Positions 44,842-53,716 of a stretch of 64,000 nt of DNA are shown piece after piece (position 1 is the first letter of the stretch; every line of letters starts with the position of its first letter). Source of the DNA: SZUA-38 sp965212525 (lineage in GTDB: Bacteria > Pseudomonadota > Gammaproteobacteria > Xanthomonadales > SZUA-38); assembly GCA_965212525.1 (NCBI GenBank), contig CBDBVC010000009.1:1-64000 (forward strand). The letters run 5' to 3'. A program made the position numbers and the translations under genes. Under the pieces are notes generated by a model. It was given only the letters and a program-made list of their open reading frames with translations, made no database searches and was not told where the DNA came from.

Positions 44842-45462
44842 ATGAATGATTTGAAACTTGTAGATTACCTTCTCGGCAACCTTGATCCGTCTGATGATGC
44901 GGAACTGGCAGGTCTGCTTGAGAAGGAAGACACCGATGCCAGGCTGACACAACTGGGCAGCTCCCTGCAGGTGCTTGCCGAAGGCGTTGATCCGGTATCA
45001 CCCAGTGAGACACTGAAATCACACATCCTGTCATCGGCGACACGTACCGCACAGGGACGACTGACCGGTTTTGCCCGACGGCTTGCTGATTTTTTTCGGT
45101 TCGGCCTTGAGCAGGCACAGGCGATCCTGAATACGGTGGGCGACCTGCAACATGCGGCCTGGAGCAGCAATCCCAGGGAAGGTGTCTGGTTGCAGCACTT
45201 CAGTGGCGGTGAATCACTGGCCGGTGCCGACTGCGGATTGATTCATCTTGATCCCGGTGTGGATGTAGATCGGCATGAGCATCTGGGTGATGAATGGATG
45301 TTCATCATCGAAGGGTTTGTCACCACCGATTGTGGCCGCAAACTGGCCCCGGGCGATGTCCTTCACAGTACTGAGGGCAGCCGCCACTCGTTTACCGTTG
45401 ATCAGGAAACTGGCTGTGTATTCGGCGTGATTGTCACCAATGGTATCCGCTGGGTGCATTGA
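44842..45462 (+). CDS. ChrR-like anti-sigma factor with C-terminal cupin
   Basis: A 206-residue regulator. The C-terminal half is a cupin: DRHEHLGDEWMFIIEG (His, His, Glu ligands) and the second motif LHSTEGSRHSF with the fourth ligand. The N-terminal anti-sigma part (LVDYLLGNLDPSDDAELAGLL) lacks the HxxxCxxC zinc motif of ChrR and looks more like RskA/zinc-free anti-sigma domains. It is encoded directly after its sigma factor. I infer that the cupin metal site senses the inducing signal and releases the sigma factor. Confidence 0.82.
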   Translation: MNDLKLVDYLLGNLDPSDDAELAGLLEKEDTDARLTQLGSSLQVLAEGVDPVSPSETLKSHILSSATRTAQGRLTGFARRLADFFRFGLEQAQAILNTVGDLQHAAWSSNPREGVWLQHFSGGESLAGADCGLIHLDPGVDVDRHEHLGDEWMFIIEGFVTTDCGRKLAPGDVLHSTEGSRHSFTVDQETGCVFGVIVTNGIRWVH

Positions 45463-45476
45463 TGGCCGCTCAAGCC

Positions 45477-46466
45477 TCAGGCTGATCTGACAAAATCCCC
45501 GGATCGATTTGCCAGCGCCGCCTGCCATGACGGGCTGACGCCGAAGTGATTGCGATATGCAGTCCTGAAACTGGATTCTGAACGAAAACCGATCCTGGTT
45601 GCGACGCGACTGACACTGATGCCGCTGTTGAGCAGATCGCGCGCCCTTTCCAGGCGCAGGTTCTCCACCAGTCGAGCCGGCGTTAGCTGCATGTGCGCGG
45701 AAAACTTTCTGTGGAATGTTCTTTCACTCATGCACATTCTCTCGGCCATTTCGGCAACACTGATCTGGCGATGAAGATTGTGACAGATCCAGTCGATCAG
45801 CTTGTCGTATTCGCCTGATGATGCGATCTGGCTCTCCAGCAGGTCACTGAACTGTGACTGGTGACCGGGTCGGTGGGAATACACGATCAGCTGCCGTGCA
45901 ACTCTGTCTCTGAGGGGCTTGCCTTGATCCTGCTCCACCATGGCAAGCGCCATGTCGATGCCGGTCGTGACGCCAGCCGAGGTCCAGAGTCGACCGTCCT
46001 GAACATACATTGAATCTGGCTCAACCCTGACATTGTCGAAATACATGGACAGTTCAGAGCAGCCCTGCCAGTGTGTGGTTGCTGTCCTCCCGTTCAGCAA
46101 ACCTGCCGCTGCCAGCAGAAATGCGCCGGAACATACCGATGCGATTCGCTCGCATTGATCGACTGCCGCCCTGAGAAACCGGATGTGTTGAGGGCAGGAC
46201 ATGGCATCAAGCAACGGCGCTCTCAAACCTCCCATGGCCATGACTGTATCGAGCTCAGTCAGCTCTACGGTTTCAATCGGCTGTGAATCGATTCCAATGC
46301 CACTGCTGCAGTTGATCAGGCCACCCCGAGCCGAGATGGCTAGGGTGCGATAGATCGATTCACCCTGTTGCTGGGCCGCGGTGGTATACACACCGACAGG
46401 GCCGGACATGTCCAGCAATTCGAATCCCTCGTAGACCAGAAGGTAAATGGTGCGTGATCTGCTCAT
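45477..46466 (-). CDS. GlxA-type regulator (DJ-1/PfpI domain plus AraC DNA-binding domain)
   Basis: A 330-residue regulator starting at Met 46466 (an ATG at 46502 adds 12 hydrophobic residues that do not fit). The N-terminal DJ-1/PfpI-like domain has ASVCSGAFLLAAAGLL with its Cys; the C-terminal AraC module has two helix-turn-helices (SVAEMAERMCMSERTFHRKF and VSRVATRIGFRSESSFRTAY). Typical of GlxA-family regulators of amine or aldehyde-related metabolism. It is convergent with the anti-sigma gene; no target operon is obvious nearby. Confidence 0.93.
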   Translation of the reverse strand: MSRSRTIYLLVYEGFELLDMSGPVGVYTTAAQQQGESIYRTLAISARGGLINCSSGIGIDSQPIETVELTELDTVMAMGGLRAPLLDAMSCPQHIRFLRAAVDQCERIASVCSGAFLLAAAGLLNGRTATTHWQGCSELSMYFDNVRVEPDSMYVQDGRLWTSAGVTTGIDMALAMVEQDQGKPLRDRVARQLIVYSHRPGHQSQFSDLLESQIASSGEYDKLIDWICHNLHRQISVAEMAERMCMSERTFHRKFSAHMQLTPARLVENLRLERARDLLNSGISVSRVATRIGFRSESSFRTAYRNHFGVSPSWQAALANRSGDFVRSA

Positions 46467-46538
46467 TGGCAGAATATAGACGAAAAATGTCATGACTGCC
46501 AATTTGAGGCCGGCTATGCTGATAACTCATTCAAATCA

Positions 46539-47303
46539 GTGGTGGAACTGCAGATGAGAACTTCCCTGGGTACCTATGCGTGGACAGAACAGACCGGCGG
46601 CAAGCTTGCCTTGCGTGATCGATTTTCCCTGCTGATTCAGGGTATCCGGGCTCGAGCACAGCGAGCCAGGCAACTGAAGTCGGGCATCAAGGTTCGCCAT
46701 ATTGAAGTCGAGGACATCGTTCCACCGGACAGCAGCCTGTGCAATGCAGCCGTGGAACTGTGTCGAGAAGTGAGTGGTGATTACCTGTTCAATCACTGTC
46801 TGCGATCCTACTTCTGGGCGAGACTACTCAATGGTGGCCAGTCTTTTGATGATGAGGCAACGTTCACGGCTTTCATGCTGCATGACCTGGGGCTGACAGA
46901 GCGGTACAGGCTGAATGGTAACGGTGAACACTGCTTTACACTGCCCGCGGCACGGGTGGCGGAAGAGATGGCGTCAGCACATGGCTGGTCAGACAGGCGT
47001 GCAGCTCTGGTTGCTGACGCCATCACACTGCACCTCAATGTGATCGTCGATGACTGTCATGGGCGGGAGGCACAGCTGGTTCGTCTGGGTTCGGGTGTTG
47101 ATGTGGCCGGTCTCAATCTGGAATTGCTGCACCAGGACCAGATCGATTCGGTCGTCACAATCTATCCAAGGCAGAATCTGAAGCAGCACATTATGCGTGA
47201 CCTGGATATCGAGGTTCAGCAACGACCCTGTTGCAGGATTTCATTCCTGTGCAGAAAGCTGGATTTTGCACGCTATGTGGAGCGTTCCCGTTTCTCCGAG
47301 TAA
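46539..47303 (+). CDS. HD-domain protein, cyanamide-hydratase-like
   Basis: A 254-residue protein with an HD metal site: FNHCLRSYFWARLL (His) and AFMLHDLGLTERY (HD), then ITLHLNV (His). This is the arrangement of the small HD hydrolases annotated as cyanamide hydratase-like. The start is GTG 46539 or ATG 46554. It is divergent from the GlxA-type gene by about 70 bases and convergent with the BLUF gene. Substrate unknown; cyanamide hydratase activity is not proved by the motifs. Confidence 0.8.
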   Translation: MVELQMRTSLGTYAWTEQTGGKLALRDRFSLLIQGIRARAQRARQLKSGIKVRHIEVEDIVPPDSSLCNAAVELCREVSGDYLFNHCLRSYFWARLLNGGQSFDDEATFTAFMLHDLGLTERYRLNGNGEHCFTLPAARVAEEMASAHGWSDRRAALVADAITLHLNVIVDDCHGREAQLVRLGSGVDVAGLNLELLHQDQIDSVVTIYPRQNLKQHIMRDLDIEVQQRPCCRISFLCRKLDFARYVERSRFSE

Positions 47304-47334
47304 ACAGTTTCGTCGGTTCTTACCGTCTGATGCG

Positions 47335-47820
47335 TCAGCCAGTGCCAGACTTCAGCGGACTGGTGTAATCATGGAACATTCGCAGCATCGGCCGGGCGAT
47401 TACCGAGACACAGTCTTCATCGGGTAGATAGTGCTGAATCAGACGGCAGAATGCGTCATCGGATGGGTCAGCATTGCATTGTTTCATGCGCCAGTCAGGA
47501 AAGATTCGCTCGGTAATGGGCCTGTCGACCAGCAGGGTGAGGTTTTCGTGCCGGTAATCCTGGCTCAGCTTCTGCCAGAGGTGGTCAATATCGTTGGGGT
47601 GACCCTCGATCACCTGAAGGAAATAGCCGTTCTTGAATGTCAGAATGCCGGTCGTACCGTTCTTTCGATTGTTGCGAACCGAGGTGGTGAGAATTGAACC
47701 CAGATCATCAGGCTCACCGCTAATCGGATCGATGCGCCTCGCCTTGCTGGCATACACGATCACCTTGAGTGAATCTGCGGTTGACGCGTATTCATCCCCT
47801 GAACCATTGACCATATTCAT
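47335..47820 (-). CDS. BLUF-domain blue-light photoreceptor
   Basis: A 161-residue protein that is a single BLUF domain (FAD-based blue-light sensing). Key positions are present: Tyr23 in KVIVYASKAR, Asn50/51 in SVRNNRKNGTTG, Gln69 in GYFLQVIEG and Trp110/Met112 in FPDWRMKQ. A short C-terminal extension carries no effector domain, so it probably signals through a protein partner. It stands alone on the minus strand, convergent with the HD gene; the 250 bases between it and the GST gene hold no gene. Confidence 0.95.
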   Translation of the reverse strand: MNMVNGSGDEYASTADSLKVIVYASKARRIDPISGEPDDLGSILTTSVRNNRKNGTTGILTFKNGYFLQVIEGHPNDIDHLWQKLSQDYRHENLTLLVDRPITERIFPDWRMKQCNADPSDDAFCRLIQHYLPDEDCVSVIARPMLRMFHDYTSPLKSGTG

Positions 47821-48071
47821 CCTCCTGTTTATTCAGTAAACAGTGCCTTCGGCATCCGGTCGCACTGACCGGAGGATGAGCTGCCATGAGCAACAGTGTA
47901 CTCCGATTGATTGAGCTGGCAATACGTGATTGTGACTATATAGACAACTCAGCCGAGCGATTGTAATCGACACCGTCACTACGGACTGGTGCTGACGATC
48001 TGGACTGAATCTGATTACTTCTGTTGCTGACGACTGGTGCAGTCGCGACAGTCCGTGATTGCCGCGGGGAA

Positions 48072-48545
48072 TCAGAATCGGGGGAGGGTGTTTCTGAAAC
48101 CGTCGATACGGCACATGCGGTCATACCAGTCACAGATCGCGTCGCTGTCCGGCATGGCATTGGCCATCTGCAACTGGGTCATGTTGGAGGCAACGGAGAG
48201 GTCTGCAATTGTAGCCTCGACTCCGCAAAGGGACTGTTTCCCGGTCAGTGCAGCTTCAAGTATGGGTACACGTTCATTCAGGTGTGAAAAGCCCTTGCGA
48301 ATGGCTTCCTGATCGGCTGCCTTTCCCAGAAATACCTTATTCAGCACAATATCCTTCACCGGTACCGCCAGTCGCGTCTGATTCCAGTCCAGCCACTGAT
48401 CAATACGTGCACGATATGACAGATCAGGCGGGTACCACTGATCCAGAGCAACTGTGATCGGTTTGTAGGGAATCTGGCCTGCTTCAAGCAGTGAAGTGAC
48501 ACGGCGCACGTGTTGCGAGTAGGGGTTGTGATAAGTCGTCAGCAT
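48072..48545 (-). CDS. Glutathione S-transferase with an internal deletion in the N-terminal domain
   Basis: A 157-residue GST-family protein starting at Met 48545 (AGGAAGA upstream); usual length is about 205. The N-terminus (TTYHNPYSQHVRRVTSLLE … PYKPITVALDQ) and the C-terminal helical domain (YPPDLSYRARIDQWLDWNQ, ADLSVASNMTQLQ) are intact. Between them, about 45-50 residues normally containing the cis-Pro (NPxxQVP) and glutathione-binding ES(N/A) motif are missing, in frame. So it may not bind glutathione, yet the reading frame is preserved. It is divergent from a WYL-domain regulator, a frequent arrangement. Confidence 0.8.
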   Translation of the reverse strand: MLTTYHNPYSQHVRRVTSLLEAGQIPYKPITVALDQWYPPDLSYRARIDQWLDWNQTRLAVPVKDIVLNKVFLGKAADQEAIRKGFSHLNERVPILEAALTGKQSLCGVEATIADLSVASNMTQLQMANAMPDSDAICDWYDRMCRIDGFRNTLPRF

Positions 48546-48658
48546 GGCATCTTCCTGTTTCAGTTCACCTGAATAATGCAACCATCCTGCTGACAGTGTG
48601 TTGTCAGCAGGGTGTCAGTAAGGTAGAAAACAGATAGAGGCATCACAGGAGGTTCATG

Positions 48659-49351
48659 ATGAGAAGAGCAGACCGGCTGTTTCGAATCGTGGAATATCTG
48701 AAAGCAAGGCAACAGGCAGTCACGGCCAGTGAACTGGCCGAGGAGCTGGATGTCAGCATGCGCACCATCTATCGCGACATGGCAGATCTTGAACTCTCAA
48801 GCGTTCCCATCATTGCCGAGACGGGTGTTGGCTATACGCTGGACAGAAACTACACCGTCAGGCCACTGATGTTCGATATCGAAGAGCTGGATGCACTGGC
48901 ACTGGGTGCGCAAATGGTGCGCAGCTGGGGGGACCGTGAACTGGCGCGATCTGCACGCAGCGCCATCGACAAGATCACGGCTGTACTGCCACAGGAGGTG
49001 CGAATCGATTTCATGCAAACCGCACTCTACTCTCCGCCGAGTCAGGCGAAGACGAATATCCGTGTGGATTTTGCTGCGCTGCGTCGATCAGTGCGGACTC
49101 GCAACATGGTCAGCTTCGATTATGTTTCGCTCAAGGATGAAAAAAGCAGCCGAAGCATCAGGCCCTTGTGCCTGGCCTTCTTCGGACCGGTATGGCTGGT
49201 GGTGGGCTGGTGTGAATTGCGAGAAGACTTCCGCTCGTTCCGTCTTGACAGAATGAGTCGATTGACGATTCACGACGAGCGGTTCAGGGATGAACCCGGC
49301 AAGCGGCTGATCGATTTCAAGCGCAAGATCGAGGCTGAAGGACATATGTAA
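48659..49351 (+). CDS. YafY-type regulator (HTH plus WYL domain)
   Basis: A 230-residue DeoR-type HTH plus WYL-domain regulator. AGGAGG at 48647-48652 supports ATG 48659 (ATG 48656 is only 3 bases away). The HTH is in TASELAEELDVSMRTIYRD; the WYL domain spans MVSFDYVSLKDEKSSRSIRP to the RSFRLDRMSRL motif. It is divergent from the GST gene and likely controls it. Confidence 0.9.
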   Translation: MRRADRLFRIVEYLKARQQAVTASELAEELDVSMRTIYRDMADLELSSVPIIAETGVGYTLDRNYTVRPLMFDIEELDALALGAQMVRSWGDRELARSARSAIDKITAVLPQEVRIDFMQTALYSPPSQAKTNIRVDFAALRRSVRTRNMVSFDYVSLKDEKSSRSIRPLCLAFFGPVWLVVGWCELREDFRSFRLDRMSRLTIHDERFRDEPGKRLIDFKRKIEAEGHM

Positions 49352-49743
49352 ACCAGAGCCTGAATGTGATCACGACTACCTGGTGCAGATCATTGGGGAG
49401 CGAGCGCAGGAAGATAGGAGATAATGGTGGCCGGGGGCAGACAAATTCGTCTGGAACGTAGTGGAGTGCGAACATCGTGAGCAACCCGTAGGGCGAAGCA
49501 CAGAATGTGCTGAGTCTATCTAACTGCATCGCAGTTCGATGTCTCGAAGCTCTATTGTCACTCTGAATTTTAGATAAGATAAATGGTGGCCGGGGGCAGA
49601 CAAATTCGTCTGGAACGAATTTGGAGTGCGAACGCAGAGAGCAACCCGCAGGGCGAAGCACAGGATGTGCTGAGTCTATCTAACTGCATCGCAGTTCGAT
49701 GTCTCGAAGCTTAATAGACAATTTGAATTATAGATAAGAGAAA

Positions 49744-49832
<89 letters not shown>

Positions 49833-49914
49833 TGCCATACCATGCATTGGTGAGAATACAGCGAAGCACAGGCTGCTGTTGTCACTGGGAGGTTGAGCTT
49901 TAGTAAGAGAGAAA

Positions 49915-49990
<76 letters not shown>

Positions 49991-50066
49991 TTGATGGGCG
50001 ACGTATTACACACTTGATGGGCGGTTTAGTCAAGGATTTGTGCCAAAAAAATGGGAATTTTCCGAC

Positions 50067-51287
50067 TCAGTCCCCGATCGCGTCGATGACGCGCTCGACC
50101 AGGCCGTTGAGGGCGTCGCGCTTGATCCAGCGGGCCACGATGACAAGGTCGTTATCGGGATCAACATACACCATGTTCGTGCCTGCGCCGAGATGGGTGA
50201 TGGCGGCTTCAGGTGCTGCAGGCAGCAGTTTCCTGTCCGTGTTGAGAAACCAGTTCATGACGCCGTAACCCGGATTGGCTTCGCCAGGAGTTGAGGCATA
50301 ATCGTACCAGCTGTCTGAGAAGACTTGCGTACCATTCCAGCAACCCCTGCGCAGAACCAGGTAGCCGAATCGTGCCTGATCCCAGGCATTGATGAACACA
50401 CCACCACCCCAGTGGCCACCACCGCTGACCGACTGAATGTCGCGGCCATCGATCCGGACCCAGGAGGTGCTGTAACCATGCCACTGCCAGCTGCCACTGG
50501 CGCCGATGGGGTTCATGATGTGCTCTCTGAGTACCACGGGCAGGGGTTCGCGCCAGACATGCAGCAAGGCCAGAGCCAGCATGTTCACCCTGACATCATT
50601 GTACTTGTAGACGGTTCCCGGTTCGGGCAGTTCGCGCTGTGGCCACTGATAGCGGTCTTCAGCCACCGGCCTGTCGGCCCAGTCGGGTTTGCCGAACAGC
50701 GTGCCCTCCCAGGAGCTGGTCTGCCTGAGCAGGTGATCCCAGGTGATGCTGCTGTTGTGATCGGATTCGAACCAGGGGCCGTCGACATAGTCGGCGACGC
50801 GATCGTCAACATCGCGGATCCTGCCGGAGTCGACTGCCGCTGCTGCCACGGTTGAAAGCAGGCTCTTGGTGATGCTGTGTGTCATGTCGACACGTGAGGG
50901 GTCTCCCCATGAAGTTACCACCCTGCCGCCAAGAATGATCAGACCGACGCTGCCGGCATGCGTGGTGGTTGGTCCGATCAGGTCGTTCATGGGTTCACGC
51001 GCAAAACCAAGGGCACTGGCCAGCGCCTGATCCCGTGGCACGGTCGTTTCCTGATCGAGTGCGTATTGTACTGCGACTTTCAGTGCATTCTCGGACATGC
51101 CCGCCTGCTCAGCGCTCTGTTCAGGCCAGGGCTCACCAGCGGCCGGGAAAAATGCATCGCAAGATGCGGATACAGCCGATTCTCTGGCAAGGGCGTGACT
51201 TGACAGCATCAGCACAGCCAAGAGCAACGGCAGCTGGATGCGGGACAGGGTATTGCTGGATTGCGTGATCAACAGGCTGCACTCCAC
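50067..51287 (-). CDS. Beta-lactamase-fold serine hydrolase (class C-like)
   Basis: A 406-residue secreted enzyme of the class C beta-lactamase/DD-peptidase/EstB group. The signal peptide ends near SHALA-RE; the nucleophile motif is S138ITK141 (THSITKSLL); the YxN motif is replaced by Y229-N230-D231 (YKYNDVRV); the third motif could be HLG in ITHLGAGTNM. The GTG at 51287 is the longest start; TTG 51272, 9 bases after GGAG, is an alternative. A resistance role is not implied; many such enzymes are peptidases or esterases. Confidence 0.85.
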   Translation of the reverse strand: MECSLLITQSSNTLSRIQLPLLLAVLMLSSHALARESAVSASCDAFFPAAGEPWPEQSAEQAGMSENALKVAVQYALDQETTVPRDQALASALGFAREPMNDLIGPTTTHAGSVGLIILGGRVVTSWGDPSRVDMTHSITKSLLSTVAAAAVDSGRIRDVDDRVADYVDGPWFESDHNSSITWDHLLRQTSSWEGTLFGKPDWADRPVAEDRYQWPQRELPEPGTVYKYNDVRVNMLALALLHVWREPLPVVLREHIMNPIGASGSWQWHGYSTSWVRIDGRDIQSVSGGGHWGGGVFINAWDQARFGYLVLRRGCWNGTQVFSDSWYDYASTPGEANPGYGVMNWFLNTDRKLLPAAPEAAITHLGAGTNMVYVDPDNDLVIVARWIKRDALNGLVERVIDAIGD

Positions 51288-51298
51288 TCAACGAATGT

Positions 51299-51568
51299 TC
51301 AGTTCTGCGGGACGTAGCCCTCGGGTTGTTCCGCACCGTCACCAAAGAAATGGTTTTCCATCTGTGTTTCCAGGTATTTGCGGTGCTCCGGGTTGATCGG
51401 AGACAGGCGATTCTCATTGATCAGCATGGTTTGCAGCGCCAGCCATTCGGCCCAGGCCTGTTTTGAGACCTGTTCGAATATCCGCTTGCCCAGATCTCCG
51501 GGATAGGGCTGGAAATCCAGGCCATCGGCCTCTTCGCCCAGTTTTATGCAATGCACTCGGTTTGCCAC
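51299..51568 (-). CDS. yggX: Fe(2+)-trafficking/oxidative damage protection protein YggX
   Basis: A 89-residue YggX-type protein starting at GTG 51568 (GAGG seven bases upstream), the usual length (E. coli 91). Motifs: VHCIKLGEEADGLDFQPYPG, RIFEQVSKQAWAEWLALQT, INENRL. YggX protects iron-sulfur clusters and is typically next to mutY, as here. It overlaps the end of mutY by about 25 bases. Confidence 0.95.
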   Translation of the reverse strand: MANRVHCIKLGEEADGLDFQPYPGDLGKRIFEQVSKQAWAEWLALQTMLINENRLSPINPEHRKYLETQMENHFFGDGAEQPEGYVPQN

Positions 51569-52665
51569 GACAATTCCTCTTTGAAACACGACAGAAGCAG
51601 GTTCTTGATCGGACGGGCCAGGCCCAGCGAATCAAGATCACTCATTGTACACCAGCGCCCTGACTCTGCGTCACCGACTGCTCCCTGATCAGGTTGATCA
51701 GTTGCCAGGATAGGGATCATGTTCAGTCGGTAGTGTGAAAACGTATGCCGGACAGCGGATGAGATCGCCGAGCCTCCCAGTGATCCAGGCTGTGCAGAAT
51801 TCGATCCAGGCTTGGATGAGTCCGGGTCCATCTCGATTTCAGGCAGCGACCATAGCCCGCCCCAGATGCCACTGGGCGGTCTTTTCTCGAGCCAGATTCG
51901 CTTTTCATGATCCAGGTGGATCATGAGGCCGACTGTTTTTTCTGGTAGTGCCTTGCGTGGTTTGCCAACCGGTATGTCACCGGTAGAGCCCTCGGCATGT
52001 GCAAGGCATTCGCCACTGAACGGGCAACGCTCGCAGTCGGGATTTCTTCGTGTACACAGCGTGGCGCCCAGGTCCATGATCGCCTGGGTGTAGGTGTCAA
52101 CGGCCATATCTGGTGTCAGTTGTTCTGCCAGTTGCCACAGCTGCCGGTTGACAAGTGTTGCGCCGGGCCACTCTCTGATACCGGCAAGGCGGCACAGCAC
52201 ACGCTTGACGTTTCCATCCAGTATTGGTGCCGGAATCTTCATGCTGATGGCGGCAATGGCTCCTGCCGTGGATCGTCCTATACCCGGCAGTGCCTGCAGA
52301 AGTTCGAGGTCGGCAGGCAGTGTTGAGTCATGATGCTGATCACAGATCTTCGCAGCCTTGTGCAGGTTTCTTGCGCGGGCGTAGTAGCCCAGACCGGTCC
52401 ACAAGGCCGTCACTTCATCGATGTCAGCAGTCGCCAGTGCAGAGAGTGTGGGAAATGCCGCCATGAAGCGGTCGAAATAACCGATCACGGTGCTGACCTG
52501 AGTCTGCTGCAGCATGATCTCGGAGATCCATACCCGATAGGGTGTCCTGTCGGTTTGCCAGGGCAGGTCCTTGCGACCATGCTGCTGGTGCCAGACACAC
52601 AGGCGTTCTGCAAATACGTCAGCGGCAAGGTCGATAGCGTAGCCCCGGCTACTTCTGGTTGTCAT
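51544..52665 (-). CDS. mutY: A/G-specific adenine glycosylase MutY
   Basis: Removes adenine mispaired with 8-oxoguanine. The 373-residue protein has the HhH-GPD core (IMLQQTQVSTVIGYF, LWTGLGYYARARNLHKAA, LQALPGIGRSTAGAIAA, PILDGNVKRVLCR) and the four-Cys [4Fe-4S] motif CTRRNPDCERCPFSGEC (C-x6-C-x2-C-x5-C), then a NUDIX-like C-terminal domain (PPSGIWGGLWSLPE). It overlaps ftsY by 17 bases and yggX by 25, so the three form a compact operon. Confidence 0.96.
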   Translation of the reverse strand: MTTRSSRGYAIDLAADVFAERLCVWHQQHGRKDLPWQTDRTPYRVWISEIMLQQTQVSTVIGYFDRFMAAFPTLSALATADIDEVTALWTGLGYYARARNLHKAAKICDQHHDSTLPADLELLQALPGIGRSTAGAIAAISMKIPAPILDGNVKRVLCRLAGIREWPGATLVNRQLWQLAEQLTPDMAVDTYTQAIMDLGATLCTRRNPDCERCPFSGECLAHAEGSTGDIPVGKPRKALPEKTVGLMIHLDHEKRIWLEKRPPSGIWGGLWSLPEIEMDPDSSKPGSNSAQPGSLGGSAISSAVRHTFSHYRLNMIPILATDQPDQGAVGDAESGRWCTMSDLDSLGLARPIKNLLLSCFKEELSWQTECIA

Positions 52666-53680
52666 ATTCCTCGATCAGCGCATTGATGAACGATTTGGCA
52701 CGGAAAACACGCAGATCGTGCAGAGCCTCACCGACACCGATGAACCGGAACGGAACATCCAGTGCCTTGGCAAGCGCAAACAGTACACCACCTCGCGCCG
52801 TTCCATCCAGCTTGGTGATGGTGATCCCGGTCAGGCCGATGGCCTCGTTGAATTCCTGCGCCTGTGCGAGTGCATTCTGGCCGGTTCCGCCATCAACGAT
52901 GAGCATCACCTCGTGAGGAGCCGTTTCATCGATTTTGGACATCACACGCTTGATCTTCTTGAGCTCTTCCATCAGGTTTGACTGGGTATGCAGACGGCCG
53001 GCCGTGTCGGCGATCAGCACATCGATGTTCTTCGCGGTGGCTGCCTGCAGCGCGTCGTAAACCACGGAAGCAGAATCGGCGCCGGTCTGCTGCGCAACCA
53101 CGGGCACGTCATTGCGCTCACCCCAGGTCTTGAGCTGTTCGACAGCTGCGGCTCTGAAGGTATCGCCTGCAGCCAGCATCACCGATTTACCCATGATGCG
53201 ATACATCTGGGCCATCTTGCCGATGGTGGTGGTCTTGCCGGCTCCGTTGATGCCGACCGTGAGAATGACGAACGGCTTGTCGGACTCGGGAATCGTGAGC
53301 ATGGATTCACAGGGTTCGATCAGTGCCATCAGTTCCTGTTCCAGTGAATCGAGAACCGCGTCGACATCGCCCAGTTCATTGCGCTTCACCTTGGCGGTCA
53401 GGTTATCGATGATCGACAGGGTGGCCTCGGCCCCGACATCGGCCATCAGCAACAGCGTTTCCAGTTCCTCGAACATCTCATCGTCGAGTTTTCGCTGCAT
53501 CCTGAACATCTGGCGCAACTTGCCGCCAAACTGGTCGTTGGATCGGTTCAGCCGTTCCCTGAGGGGTTGTTTCGGTTCTTCGCCGTCAGCCGACTCCGCC
53601 TTCTGGTTGAAGGCAATCTCGGGTAATTTGACCGTAGCGGCCGCTTCGGCTTGTTTTTTCTTCTTGCGAAAGTTAAACAT
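52649..53680 (-). CDS. ftsY: Signal recognition particle receptor FtsY
   Basis: A 343-residue SRP receptor GTPase. NG-domain motifs: G1 GINGAGKTTT, insertion-box region DTFRAAAVEQLKTWG, G3 DTAGRLHT, G4 TKLDGTARGG, ending FINALIEEY. The acidic A domain of E. coli FtsY is nearly absent, leaving a short N-terminus with FNFRKKKKQ. It is divergent from rsmD by 36 bases, the conserved gammaproteobacterial ftsY-rsmD pair. Confidence 0.97.
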   Translation of the reverse strand: MFNFRKKKKQAEAAATVKLPEIAFNQKAESADGEEPKQPLRERLNRSNDQFGGKLRQMFRMQRKLDDEMFEELETLLLMADVGAEATLSIIDNLTAKVKRNELGDVDAVLDSLEQELMALIEPCESMLTIPESDKPFVILTVGINGAGKTTTIGKMAQMYRIMGKSVMLAAGDTFRAAAVEQLKTWGERNDVPVVAQQTGADSASVVYDALQAATAKNIDVLIADTAGRLHTQSNLMEELKKIKRVMSKIDETAPHEVMLIVDGGTGQNALAQAQEFNEAIGLTGITITKLDGTARGGVLFALAKALDVPFRFIGVGEALHDLRVFRAKSFINALIEEYDNQK

Positions 53681-53716
53681 GGAATGAGAGAAGGCAATGA
53701 TAGCTAGTCACAATCT

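Noticed and set aside
49317..49661. 114-residue minus-strand ORF in the tRNA repeat region, containing DEFVCPRPP repeated
   Set aside because: It is the translation of the tandem repeat units, with no ribosome site and composition driven by the repeats; best explained as a shadow of the RNA-level array, though the analogous tyrT locus of E. coli has such an ORF.
50067..51287. Beta-lactamase resistance gene
   Set aside because: Only the serine-hydrolase fold motifs (SxxK and a modified YxN) are seen; resistance is not supported by sequence or context.
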